From the NCBI GenBank assembly GCA_024399035.1, contig JAKSID010000020.1, positions 1 to 49,226 of the forward strand: DNA of 49,226 bases. Reading direction: 5' to 3'. The notes beneath the pieces are model-generated. The model saw nothing but the letters and a program-made list of their open reading frames with translations. It ran no database searches and was not told the DNA's origin. The DNA comes from Fibrobacter sp. (lineage in GTDB: Bacteria > Fibrobacterota > Fibrobacteria > Fibrobacterales > Fibrobacteraceae). Made by a program: the position numbers and the translations under genes. Shown here in pieces: positions 30,833 to 38,846 of this stretch. How positions within the stretch are numbered: the stretch's first letter is position 1; each line of letters opens with the position of its first letter.

Positions 30833-32347
30833 ATGAGTTCTAACATGTTCAAAGCTAGCGTTGCCTTGGTCCTCGGTCTTGCGGCAACCTCCGCTTTTGC
30901 AGTAGACGCCTGCCATGACGAAATGACTAAGCCTCGTGGCAATGCACACAATGTGAATGGCAACCAGACTGGTTCTATTTCCGGTACCCCGTGGGGTTTT
31001 GAACAGTGGTCTGGCGGTGGTTCCAACAGCATGAAGTACTATGACAACGGTACTTTCGAAGCAACCTGGTCCAATAACAACGACTACCTGGCTCGCGTGG
31101 GTTACCGCTATGGCGACAACGGCCCGGGTGTGGATCATAAGACCAAGCATTACACTGTAGACTATAAGTACACCAAGCAGGGTACCGCTCAGTATGGCTA
31201 CATCGGTGTTTACGGTTGGACTGTTAACCCCCAGGTGGAATACTACATTGTTGATGACTGGTACAGCAAACCCAACGAACAGTACATCGGCAAGTCTCGC
31301 GGTACCATCACTGTTGACGGCGCAACCTATACCATCCATGCTTACCTTCGTCAGCAGGAACCTTCCAAGACCGGTACTTCCACCTTCTTGCAGATTTTCA
31401 GCGTTCGCCAGACTCCTCGTCAATGCGGCCATATCGATATTTCCGCTCACTTCAACAAGTGGGATGAAATGTTTACCGGTCAGACTGCTCAGCTCAGCGG
31501 TTCCAAGGGCGGTGGCAGCACTACCCTTAAGTTCGGTAAGGTTACCGAAGTGATGTTGATGAACGAAGCTGGTGGTGGCGCAACCGGTTCTGTGAACTAC
31601 ACCTACTTTGACATGAGCGACAACGGCAAGCCTTCTGAACCTCCCAAGCAAATTGAACGTTCCGCCTTCAAGTCCATGACCATTCCGGGCACCATCGAAG
31701 CAGAAGACTTCGATAACGGTAACTACGGCGTGACCTATTCTGGTGTCGCAGGAGCTTCCGGTGATGATGGCGACCACAGCTATCGTGGTGAAGACTACAC
31801 CTCCGTTGATATCGTCAAGAACGGAACTGGCCGTGCCATCGGTTACACCGAAGCAGACGAATGGCTGGAATACACTGTTGATGTTAAGGAAGCTGGCGAA
31901 TACGATGTAGTCGCATCTGTTTCTAACGGCAACAACAAGGGTACAGTCACCGTTAAGGTAGGTTCCGCTAAGGCTGACCTTAGCTTCAATAAGACTGCTG
32001 ACTGGGACACCTATGAAGATGCAACTGGCAAACTTACTCTCGCTGCCGGCAAGCAGACAGTACGTATCACCATCAACACCGCAAGCACCAACGTTGACTA
32101 CGTGAAGTTCAGCAAGCCCGGTGCAGCAGAAAGCTCTACCGAAGAAGGCCCCGCATTCATCGGCGCTAAGTTCCAGTGGACCGCAGGCAAGACCTACCAG
32201 GTATTCGATCTCAACGGCAATGCTCTTGGCACCGTCAAGGCTGAAGCCGGCGAATCCCTGAACAAAGCTCTGAAAAACAAGTTCCAGAACGCAGGCGTTT
32301 ACATGGTAAAGAGCGGCGCAGCAAGCGCTCGCGTGAACGTCAAGTAA
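30833..32347 (+). CDS. GH11 endo-xylanase with CBM6 and C-terminal domain
   Basis: The start has AAAGGAGATAACAA upstream. After a signal peptide (SSNMFKASVALVLGLAATSA) come a GH11 jelly-roll catalytic domain (about 30-270), a CBM6 (about 285-430) and a C-terminal Fibrobacter-type domain (about 445-504). The catalytic Glu pair sits in QVEYYIVDDWYSKPNEQYIG near residue 134 and in VMLMNEAGGG near 245, fitting GH11. The CBM6 shows IPGTIEAEDFDNGNYGVTYS and ADEWLEYTVDV, typical of xylan-binding modules. The C-terminus ends QNAGVYMVKSGAASARVNVK. The enzyme hydrolyses beta-1,4-xylan outside the cell. A terminator follows at 32437. Confidence 0.95.
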   Translation: MSSNMFKASVALVLGLAATSAFAVDACHDEMTKPRGNAHNVNGNQTGSISGTPWGFEQWSGGGSNSMKYYDNGTFEATWSNNNDYLARVGYRYGDNGPGVDHKTKHYTVDYKYTKQGTAQYGYIGVYGWTVNPQVEYYIVDDWYSKPNEQYIGKSRGTITVDGATYTIHAYLRQQEPSKTGTSTFLQIFSVRQTPRQCGHIDISAHFNKWDEMFTGQTAQLSGSKGGGSTTLKFGKVTEVMLMNEAGGGATGSVNYTYFDMSDNGKPSEPPKQIERSAFKSMTIPGTIEAEDFDNGNYGVTYSGVAGASGDDGDHSYRGEDYTSVDIVKNGTGRAIGYTEADEWLEYTVDVKEAGEYDVVASVSNGNNKGTVTVKVGSAKADLSFNKTADWDTYEDATGKLTLAAGKQTVRITINTASTNVDYVKFSKPGAAESSTEEGPAFIGAKFQWTAGKTYQVFDLNGNALGTVKAEAGESLNKALKNKFQNAGVYMVKSGAASARVNVK

Positions 32348-32436
32348 TCAGCCAAAAGGCAAAAACATTTAGGGGAAGGAATCCCGAGGTATCGTGCCCA
32401 ACAGCAAGTTTCTTCGGGATGACTTGAACAAAGAGA

Positions 32437-32465
32437 AACCCAAGGCTCTGTGCCTTGGGTTTTTC
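32437..32465 (+). terminator. Rho-independent terminator
   Basis: AACCCAAGGC, TCTGT loop, GCCTTGGGTT then TTTC. It follows the xylanase gene. A second dyad (TCCCGAG...CTTCGGGA, 32382-32419) precedes it. Confidence 0.85.
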
Positions 32466-32508
32466 TTATATACGCTTTTGAAAACGCTATTCTACAAAAT
32501 GAGAATAA

Positions 32509-33012
32509 TTACTTGACTTCAACAACCTTGTTGTCGCCTTCGTCCCAGTACTGGTCATCGCAAATGAACTTGTACTGGTAAGTGCCCGCAACGAGGGAAA
32601 GCTTTGCAGACCAGAGGCCAGTCTTCTTGTCCTTCTTGCAAACGATAGCGGTAGCCTGGTTCCATTCATTGAAGGAACCTGCAACGGTCACCTTGGAAGC
32701 GAGTTCGTAAGCGGTCGGAGTGGTGAGAACCACGGCGATCTTCTTTGCAGCCTTGGGAGCGGCAGCCTTCTTAGCGGCCGGCTTCTTTTCAGCAGCGGGC
32801 TTTGCAGCCTTAACTGCGGCAGCCTTGGGTGCAGCCTTCTTAGCGACAGGCTTTACAGCCTTTTCAGCCTTGGGAGCTGCAGCCTTCTTGGCAGCAGTCT
32901 TCTTTTCTGCGGCCGGCTTTGCAGCCTTTGCAGCGGTAGCCTTTGCAGCGGGCTTAGCGGCAGCCTTCTTAGCGGCCGGCTTTGCAACTACAGTCTTTGT
33001 TCCTTTAGACAT
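32509..33012 (-). CDS. Lys/Ala-rich tail fused to CBM48-like glycogen-binding domain, 167 aa
   Basis: The ATG (AGGAGAAAATT upstream) opens a low-complexity, histone-H1-like half: AAKPAAKATAAKAAKPAAEK-type repeats of Ala-Lys-Pro over residues about 8-90. The second half, residues about 92-167, matches the early-set domain of AMPK-beta/isoamylase (CBM48): TTPTAYELASKVTVAGSFNE, WNQATAIVCKKDKKTGLWSA, LVAGTYQYKFICDDQYW. No signal peptide is seen, so a cytoplasmic protein is predicted. Binding of a glycan by the CBM48 half and of nucleic acid by the basic half are inferences from each part. It is a single-gene unit. Confidence 0.88.
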   Translation of the reverse strand: MSKGTKTVVAKPAAKKAAAKPAAKATAAKAAKPAAEKKTAAKKAAAPKAEKAVKPVAKKAAPKAAAVKAAKPAAEKKPAAKKAAAPKAAKKIAVVLTTPTAYELASKVTVAGSFNEWNQATAIVCKKDKKTGLWSAKLSLVAGTYQYKFICDDQYWDEGDNKVVEVK

Positions 33013-33153
33013 AATTTTCTCCTATTGTAAATTTGGGCGCAAAGATAGTAAATAAAAATTTATCTGTCTATGTTTATCTAGAAATTTGCAAAGTCCGTGC
33101 CAAGAGGATTTTCAGACTTGCGAGCAGTTGGCAAAATTTCTAACTTGCAGTTC

Positions 33154-33801
33154 ATGAAGCAAATTATCGCACCTAGCGTATTGAACGCAAATTTCTTGGA
33201 ACTGGGTAACGGCCTCAAGGCTATCGAAAACGGCGGCGCAGGCCTTGTTCACCTGGATATTATGGACGGTCACTTCGTTCCCAACATCAGCTTTGGGCCG
33301 GGCATTTCCGCCTGCGTCAAGAAGGGCACAAGCCTTCCGCTGGATTGCCATCTGATGATTGCCAATCCCGAAAACTATGTGGCTGAATTTGCTAAGGCCG
33401 GCGCTCACCTCATTAGTGTGCACGCCGAAACCACTAACCATCTGGATCGTTTGCTGCACCAGATCGCAGAACTGGGCGTAAAGCCCGCCGTGGCCATCAA
33501 CCCCGCAACTCCGCTTACAAGCATCAAGCATGTGCTGGACATCGTGGACATGGTCCTTGTGATGAGTGTGAATCCGGGTTTCGGCGGCCAGAGCCTGATT
33601 CCCTATTGCCTGGACAAGATCCGCGAACTTCGCCAAATGAAGCCGGAACTTGACATCCAGATCGATGGCGGCGTCAAGCTGGACAACATCCTCGCCTGCA
33701 AGGAAGCCGGTGCCAACGTCTTCGTGGTGGGTTCCGCTATCTTCGGCAAGCCCAATCCCGAAGAAGTCTGCCGCGAATTTGTAAAGCTGGTAAACGGCTA
33801 A
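33154..33801 (+). CDS. rpe: Ribulose-phosphate 3-epimerase
   Basis: The chosen start MKQIIAPSVLNANFLELGNG is the standard Rpe beginning; an open frame upstream (from 33097) is not. Motifs: GLVHLDIMDGHFVPNISFGP with metal-binding His/Asp near 33-39, HLMIANPENYVAEFAKAGAH, VLVMSVNPGFGGQSLIPYCL with the second Asp loop, IQIDGGVKLDNILACKEAGA. The enzyme interconverts ribulose 5-phosphate and xylulose 5-phosphate in the pentose phosphate cycle, in the cytoplasm. 215 aa is the usual length. The gene is alone on its strand with its own terminator at 33853. Confidence 0.95.
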   Translation: MKQIIAPSVLNANFLELGNGLKAIENGGAGLVHLDIMDGHFVPNISFGPGISACVKKGTSLPLDCHLMIANPENYVAEFAKAGAHLISVHAETTNHLDRLLHQIAELGVKPAVAINPATPLTSIKHVLDIVDMVLVMSVNPGFGGQSLIPYCLDKIRELRQMKPELDIQIDGGVKLDNILACKEAGANVFVVGSAIFGKPNPEEVCREFVKLVNG

Positions 33802-33852
33802 TAAAAAGCTTTACAAGTTCCGCAAAAAAAATCCGCGACTTTCAAGAAAATG

Positions 33853-33884
33853 AAAAACTCCAGTCTCAAAGCTGGAGTTTTTTT
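33853..33884 (+). terminator. Rho-independent terminator
   Basis: AAACTCCAG, TCTCAAAG loop, CTGGAGTTT followed by TTTT. It follows rpe and abuts the convergent gene ending at 33893. Confidence 0.88.
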
Positions 33885-33892
33885 GCACCTTT

Positions 33893-35674
33893 TTAGGGAA
33901 CCGTCGCGCCATTCACTCGGAACACGCGAGGCTCGCCCGCACGATTGCTACGGCCGTCGCGGACCTGGATTTTCTGGTCGGCACGTTCCACGCGGGTTTG
34001 CAACTTCGCTTCGCCGCGAGTTCTGAACTTGACGTCAATGCTCTCGGTTTTTCGACTATCGTACACAAAGCTACCGATGTAATTGCCCGCACTCGACGAT
34101 TCAAAATATTTAGGATCATTGGCAAAGTGAATACTTTGATTTACGCTATCCCCAGAATTCACAATTTTCAAAAAGGCTTTCCACTCTCCGTTGGGCATTT
34201 CGGACACATTTTTCAACGTCGCAACAATGCGCAAATCATTCGTTCCATCAAAAGAGGTAATTGTATCACCGCCATTCACTGTAATCGTTCGGCTATGCAC
34301 ATTCCGGAAATCAATTACAGAATCCAACGGAATCTCTTGATACAAAGTTTGGCCATAAAATTCGGGCTGCGTACAGGCAATTCGGGGATCCGTATAAGGA
34401 CAATGCCATTCAGGAGCTTCCCACTTCAGCACCAGAGAAGTTTTCATTTCATGGGTCAAGTTTCCAAAGCCAACGTTCTGGATTTTCAATTTTGCACGCA
34501 AAGTCTTGCTGGTTCCAACAGTATCCGGCAACCAGGATTCCCGCAGCACAAATCGATAACCTAGATGATCTTCAATGTACTTGAAGCCGGTCAGCGTATC
34601 AATCTTGGAGCCGTCATATTCGTAATCCTTGCCTGCAAAGTGGGCGGCCTTCCAGCGAGCAATGACTTTATCGTTCCAGTGAAGATTCAGGTAGCTGGTG
34701 TGAGTGCGGAAACCTTCGTGGGCCAAAAATTCCGGAGTGTTGATGACCTGGTAACCGCTGGCGGTTTCTACAGCCTCGCCACCGTAGGGCGTATTGATGC
34801 TGTACTTTTCCAGCCAGGCAACGCCTTCCTCGCGACAAATAGAAGTAGCACAATTACTGCCCCAGGTGCCGTAATCGTATTGCGTTCCCAGGTAGCCATC
34901 GTTGAACATTCCCACGCGGTACATGGTGTCGCCCTTGGCCTCGGCGATCTTCTTGAATACATCGCTGTCAATGTTGAAATCAACACCCCAGTTTTCAAAG
35001 CCAAGAACTGCGGCAGAGTAATTCCCCGTGCGGGTGAGAATCTTAAGTTCCGGCGGAGTCAAGCGCAGCATCTTGTTCACGGCCTCCGCAACTCGCGGGT
35101 AGGTAATCGCCGTATCGGAATGCATTTCACCGAAGGCACCATGCATGCCCATTTCAAGAGCCACGATGATGTCTACGTTCTTTGTCAGAAGCGGGGCCAG
35201 CTGTTCAATGTGGCGCAACACCCACTCGTGTTCCGCGGTAGTGTTGGAGTGCCCATCAAACCACGGGTCATAACAGAATCGCACAATGACTTTGCTGCCG
35301 TTCTTGCGGATGTTATCGAAGGTGGTCTGCAAAACGTTCAGAGCATCTTCCGTCAAATCCTGGGACTTGCCCCATGTGGTATCGCGCCGGCCCCCGGTAG
35401 TATCAATCTTCAGCCAGGCGCGGCTGCTGAATTCCGCAAGATCTGCACGAAGGTGAACCAGCTTGCCGTATGGCTTTTCAATAGGCTTGGAGCCTTCCAC
35501 CTTAACGTGTAGGGCCTGGGAATAATAAAAACCACGATCGTAATTGGGCAATGTCTGCAAATGGTCCGTGTAGTCCAAATCCTGGAGAACCAAAGCAGAA
35601 CCGGCCTGAGTGTCCTGCGCGAACACTCCGCCCGTAATTAAAACAAGTGCAAGCCCTAAAATTCTCTTAAGCAT
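33893..35674 (-). CDS. Secreted DUF4874 / DUF4832 domain protein, 593 aa
   Basis: The signal peptide MLKRILGLALVLITGGVFAQ precedes a DUF4874-like barrel domain (NYDRGFYYSQALHVKVEG, LVHLRADLAEFSSRAWLKID, GSKVIVRFCYDPWFDGHS, ALEMGMHGAFGEMHSDTAI) and a DUF4832-like beta domain from about residue 250 on (YLGTQYDYGTWGSNC, GEAVETASGYQVINTPEFLA, HTSYLNLHWNDKVIARWK). Such proteins are found beside polysaccharide-degrading enzymes and may be glycoside-hydrolase-like, but no reaction is known. The C-terminus (KFRTRGEAKLQTRVERADQK) might be a sorting or anchoring tail. It is predicted to be extracellular. The gene is placed between rpe and a GH127 enzyme on the same strand. Confidence 0.85.
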   Translation of the reverse strand: MLKRILGLALVLITGGVFAQDTQAGSALVLQDLDYTDHLQTLPNYDRGFYYSQALHVKVEGSKPIEKPYGKLVHLRADLAEFSSRAWLKIDTTGGRRDTTWGKSQDLTEDALNVLQTTFDNIRKNGSKVIVRFCYDPWFDGHSNTTAEHEWVLRHIEQLAPLLTKNVDIIVALEMGMHGAFGEMHSDTAITYPRVAEAVNKMLRLTPPELKILTRTGNYSAAVLGFENWGVDFNIDSDVFKKIAEAKGDTMYRVGMFNDGYLGTQYDYGTWGSNCATSICREEGVAWLEKYSINTPYGGEAVETASGYQVINTPEFLAHEGFRTHTSYLNLHWNDKVIARWKAAHFAGKDYEYDGSKIDTLTGFKYIEDHLGYRFVLRESWLPDTVGTSKTLRAKLKIQNVGFGNLTHEMKTSLVLKWEAPEWHCPYTDPRIACTQPEFYGQTLYQEIPLDSVIDFRNVHSRTITVNGGDTITSFDGTNDLRIVATLKNVSEMPNGEWKAFLKIVNSGDSVNQSIHFANDPKYFESSSAGNYIGSFVYDSRKTESIDVKFRTRGEAKLQTRVERADQKIQVRDGRSNRAGEPRVFRVNGATVP

Positions 35675-35717
35675 AATCCAAACCTTTATCTGGATTTAAA
35701 TATAATCTCCCAAAAAC

Positions 35718-35750
35718 AAAAAAGGCACCCAGCGAATCGCCAGGTGCCTT
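35718..35750 (-). terminator. Rho-independent terminator
   Basis: On the minus strand AAGGCACC, a 13-base loop with a minor inner pairing, GGTGCCTT, then TTTTGTTTTTG. It ends the GH127 transcript. Confidence 0.82.
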
Positions 35751-35770
35751 ATGTTTCCTCCAAAACTCAG

Positions 35771-38524
35771 TTACATTTCGCCGTGCTTCGTGAAAATGGA
35801 ATTGGCATAGACCGCACCATTTTGCATTAGGCGCAAGATATAGTTCCCGTTCTTCATGGCGGAAATATCTATTGCGAATTCAGACTCGCCGGATTTCAGC
35901 ACATGAGCCTGCACCACGCGGCCATCCATAGAGTAAATCTTCAGCGAAACATTGCCCTGCAGGGGGGCGCCTGCTTCAAGTTGCAAGATGTTCTGGCTGG
36001 CGCGGGCACGGAACTTGGCTACAGCGGCAGCGACACCAGCAGCGGGGCGAACAGCCAAGGTAGAATCCGTCTTGGTCGTATCTTCTACAACAGGTTCCGG
36101 CTTCGGCTTGTTACGCAACAGGCGCACTCCGAAGATACCGCCCACCATGCCGGTGCTTGCCTGGAACTTTACGGTAATCACCTTCTTGCCCTTCACCATT
36201 TCGTCGGGAATGGGATACTTCACATTAACGAATTCATCCTTCTTCCACTTGTTGGAAATATTTTCGCTGGCAAGTTTCTTGTCGTCGATCATGATGTCAA
36301 AGGCGCGGTTGCAACCTTCGTTACCCCAGTAACGCACCATCAGGTCCAAAGAATCTTCGCTGTTGGTTTCCAGCTCGTAGCTAATGAATCCGCCATCGCC
36401 GCCAGAGCACTGGCCTGCATCGCGATAGAATTCACCCTGATGATTTCCGGTAGAGGAATTTTCCTTCTGCATACGATGATCTGCTTCGGGCTGCTGTTCA
36501 CCAGGGGCCACCTTGTCCACAGTCTTGTCATCCAGAGCCAAGGCTTCTTCCTGTTCCTTCTTCAGCTTTTCAAGAATTGCAGGATCCGTCAGCACCATCC
36601 AGTACATCATGTAGCGGGCGTCGTGCACTTCGTAGAAGGGTTCCAGCAACAGGTTCGCATCCTTCTGGGCGGCGAACAAGTAGGGAGCCTTGAAGTGGAG
36701 CGGTTCGCCCTTCACCGGCGTTACCTTGGAAGGAATGTCCTTCTTTTCGCTTGCCAGCATAGGGGCACCATCCAAAGACTGCAAGGCGCCACCTGCAATA
36801 TGGCTCCAGCGACCATCATCAGCCACAAGGCCGCTGAGGCTTTCGGTACCTGTCTTTGCACTCAGCACAATGGGGCCGTGAAGCAAAGCCACGTAATTGT
36901 TCACACCGCGCAAATCCTCGGTATGAGTGTACATGGGGTAAACAACTTCCACCACGTCGCCGCCCTTGACGGTACCTGCAGAAACATAGCTGGACACATC
37001 AGACTTCGACACAACCGTATCGCCGTTTACAATCACCTTGAATTCGTCGGCCTTCACCCAGTAGGGGTGACGCAACATCATCTTGAAACTGCCGGCGCCG
37101 CTAACAGTAAATTTCGACACCTCCCCCTTGGGGAACGCAGTTTCCTGCTTGATCTTAACGCCCTTTTCCTTCCAGTCCAATTCGGTGGCGGCGTAAAGGT
37201 TCACGTACAGAGCGTCGTTTTCCTTGGTGTAAATGAACTGAGCGTACTTACCCGGATTTTCCATGCCGGAGCCTACACAGCACCACATGCCCGCATTTAC
37301 CTTGGAATACACGCGGTAATGACGGGGGCGAGCCGGAGTAAAGTAGCAGTAGCCGCCGTGCTTCGGGTGAATTGTAGACAAAATATGGTTGAACAAGGCA
37401 CGTTCATAGAAATCCGCATACTTGGCGCTAGGAGTCATGTGGAACAAGCGTTCCGTCAGCTTCAGCATGTTGTATGTATTGCAGGATTCAGGTCCTTCAC
37501 GTTCCTCGATGTACTTGTTGTACTTGTCGTAATCCGGGAAGTGTTCCGAAATGCTGTTGCCACCGATGGCAATACTACGCTTGTTCACCACAATGTCCCA
37601 GAAGGTTTCAGCACCGGCCTTGTAAGTCTTGTCGCCGCTCAGTTCCGCCACGCGAGCAAAGCCCACAACTTTCGGCACCTGGGTATTGGCATGCCTATTG
37701 GAAAGCACGTCGTTGTTAGAAGCCATGGCGTTCAAGAGCCATTTGTGGCTCCACTTCTTTGCCGCATCCAGGTACTTGGAGTTCTTTGTGATTTCGTAAG
37801 CGTCGGCGTACACTTCGTTCATGCCGCCGTATTCCGTACCCATCATGGATTCCATCTTGGAATCGTTAAGGCCGTTGGTAATGGTAATGCCCCAGTCGCA
37901 AAGGGCAAGGAACATGGTCTTGGCCTTGGAAATTCCGCCGTACATCCAGGCGTCACGCAGGCCAGCGTAAGTCTTGTGAATATTGTACCAGGGAACCCAA
38001 TAGCCGTTCTGTGCGCCGGCATCGCCGTTCTTGAACTTGAGCCACATGGCCTTGCCATTGGGCACGCCGCTGATGTAGCCCACAAAATTTGCATCCTTGG
38101 AATTCTGCTTCTGGATGATTTCCAGCTCGTCCACCACGTATTCCATGCGGGCCTTGATCTGGGCGTCACCCGTTGCAGCATAATGCATGGCCAAGGCACT
38201 CAAGTAGTGCCCCAGCACGTGGCCGTCGAGGCCCGCCCAGTTGCTGAACTTGGTTGCCTTGGGGCGCATGCCCGCCTCTTCGTAGAAAGGCGCAATCAGC
38301 CTGTCCGTATCATAAGCCAGCAAAGTTTCGCCGTTCAAGTCCTGGCGTTCCTGCAGGGGGCCAGCCAAAAGCTTCACCGCAGACAGCGGAAACATTTCAG
38401 GATACAACTGATCTTGAGCAAAACCTGCACTTGCCGCAATCCCCAAGGACAAAGCCACGGCACGGAACTTGCCCGAAACACAGGACTTTCCAGAGAAAAG
38501 CCCACGGAAACCAACTCCAAACAT
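35771..38524 (-). CDS. GH127 beta-L-arabinofuranosidase-type enzyme with C-terminal sorting domain
   Basis: I chose ATG 38524 because AAAGGAATGAGA gives correct spacing and the N-terminus becomes MFGVGFRGLFSGKSCVSGKF, followed by a hydrophobic ALSLGIAASAGFA signal segment. An ATG two codons earlier is possible. GH127 marks: EREGPESCNTYNMLKLTERL, HIKHGGYC-type region YYCFTPARPRHYRV, and MWCCVGSGMENPGKYAQFIY near residues 412-430 with the Cys pair that binds zinc in this family. GH127 releases L-arabinofuranose from beta-linked oligosaccharides. The last 80 residues (VSLKIYSMDGRVVQAHVLKS, KNGNYILRLMQNGAVYANSI) form a Por-secretion-type tail. Predicted secreted. A terminator follows at 35718. 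Confidence 0.9.
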   Translation of the reverse strand: MFGVGFRGLFSGKSCVSGKFRAVALSLGIAASAGFAQDQLYPEMFPLSAVKLLAGPLQERQDLNGETLLAYDTDRLIAPFYEEAGMRPKATKFSNWAGLDGHVLGHYLSALAMHYAATGDAQIKARMEYVVDELEIIQKQNSKDANFVGYISGVPNGKAMWLKFKNGDAGAQNGYWVPWYNIHKTYAGLRDAWMYGGISKAKTMFLALCDWGITITNGLNDSKMESMMGTEYGGMNEVYADAYEITKNSKYLDAAKKWSHKWLLNAMASNNDVLSNRHANTQVPKVVGFARVAELSGDKTYKAGAETFWDIVVNKRSIAIGGNSISEHFPDYDKYNKYIEEREGPESCNTYNMLKLTERLFHMTPSAKYADFYERALFNHILSTIHPKHGGYCYFTPARPRHYRVYSKVNAGMWCCVGSGMENPGKYAQFIYTKENDALYVNLYAATELDWKEKGVKIKQETAFPKGEVSKFTVSGAGSFKMMLRHPYWVKADEFKVIVNGDTVVSKSDVSSYVSAGTVKGGDVVEVVYPMYTHTEDLRGVNNYVALLHGPIVLSAKTGTESLSGLVADDGRWSHIAGGALQSLDGAPMLASEKKDIPSKVTPVKGEPLHFKAPYLFAAQKDANLLLEPFYEVHDARYMMYWMVLTDPAILEKLKKEQEEALALDDKTVDKVAPGEQQPEADHRMQKENSSTGNHQGEFYRDAGQCSGGDGGFISYELETNSEDSLDLMVRYWGNEGCNRAFDIMIDDKKLASENISNKWKKDEFVNVKYPIPDEMVKGKKVITVKFQASTGMVGGIFGVRLLRNKPKPEPVVEDTTKTDSTLAVRPAAGVAAAVAKFRARASQNILQLEAGAPLQGNVSLKIYSMDGRVVQAHVLKSGESEFAIDISAMKNGNYILRLMQNGAVYANSIFTKHGEM

Positions 38525-38645
38525 TCTCATTCCTTTTGTTGCACAGGCGAAACACCCAACCCGCCCGTAATTTCCTGATTTAAAATTACCTCCACGAGGT
38601 GACACTTTTACCACCCCTAAAACAAACACTTTTGAGAAATTCACA

Positions 38646-38790
38646 AAAGAGAGATCCTCCCCCTACGGGGACCAGCCACACTAAGGAACAAGTTCCTAAG
38701 TGTGTTGCAGCCGGCTCAATGGCCGGGATGAAGCATTTCTTAGCGCTTTAGCGCTTAGAAAGACTTGTCCACGAAGTGGATGACATTTTA
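38646..38790 (+). repeat. Composite palindromic repeat (two modules)
   Basis: It holds GAGATCCTCCCCCTACGGGG, CACTAAGGAACAAGTTCCTA, GCAGCCGGCTCAATGGCCGG and GATGA, then AGCATTTCTTAGCGCTTTAG, CGCTTAGAAAGACTTGTCCA, CGAAGTGGATGACA, in the same order as at 13188-13330. It is followed by TTTTAACGCGGCCGG, which is also found at 40644. Confidence 0.8.
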
Positions 38791-38810
38791 ACGCGGCCGG
38801 AACGACAAAA

Positions 38811-38841
38811 CAAAAAGACCCCGCTTTCGCGAGGTCTTTTT
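38811..38841 (-). terminator. Terminator of the HD-GYP gene (duplicated hairpin)
   Basis: AAAAAGACC, an inner CCGC/GCG, GGTCTTTTT. The stem works on both strands. About 55 bases including this stem recur at 40643-40698, so the terminator moved together with repeat sequence. Confidence 0.85.
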
Positions 38842-38846
38842 CACAC

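Noticed and set aside
35903..38578. A very long plus-strand open frame (891 codons) opposite the GH127 gene
   Set aside because: It is antisense to a complete enzyme with clear catalytic motifs; the His/Val-rich composition is typical of a shadow frame in GC-biased coding DNA.
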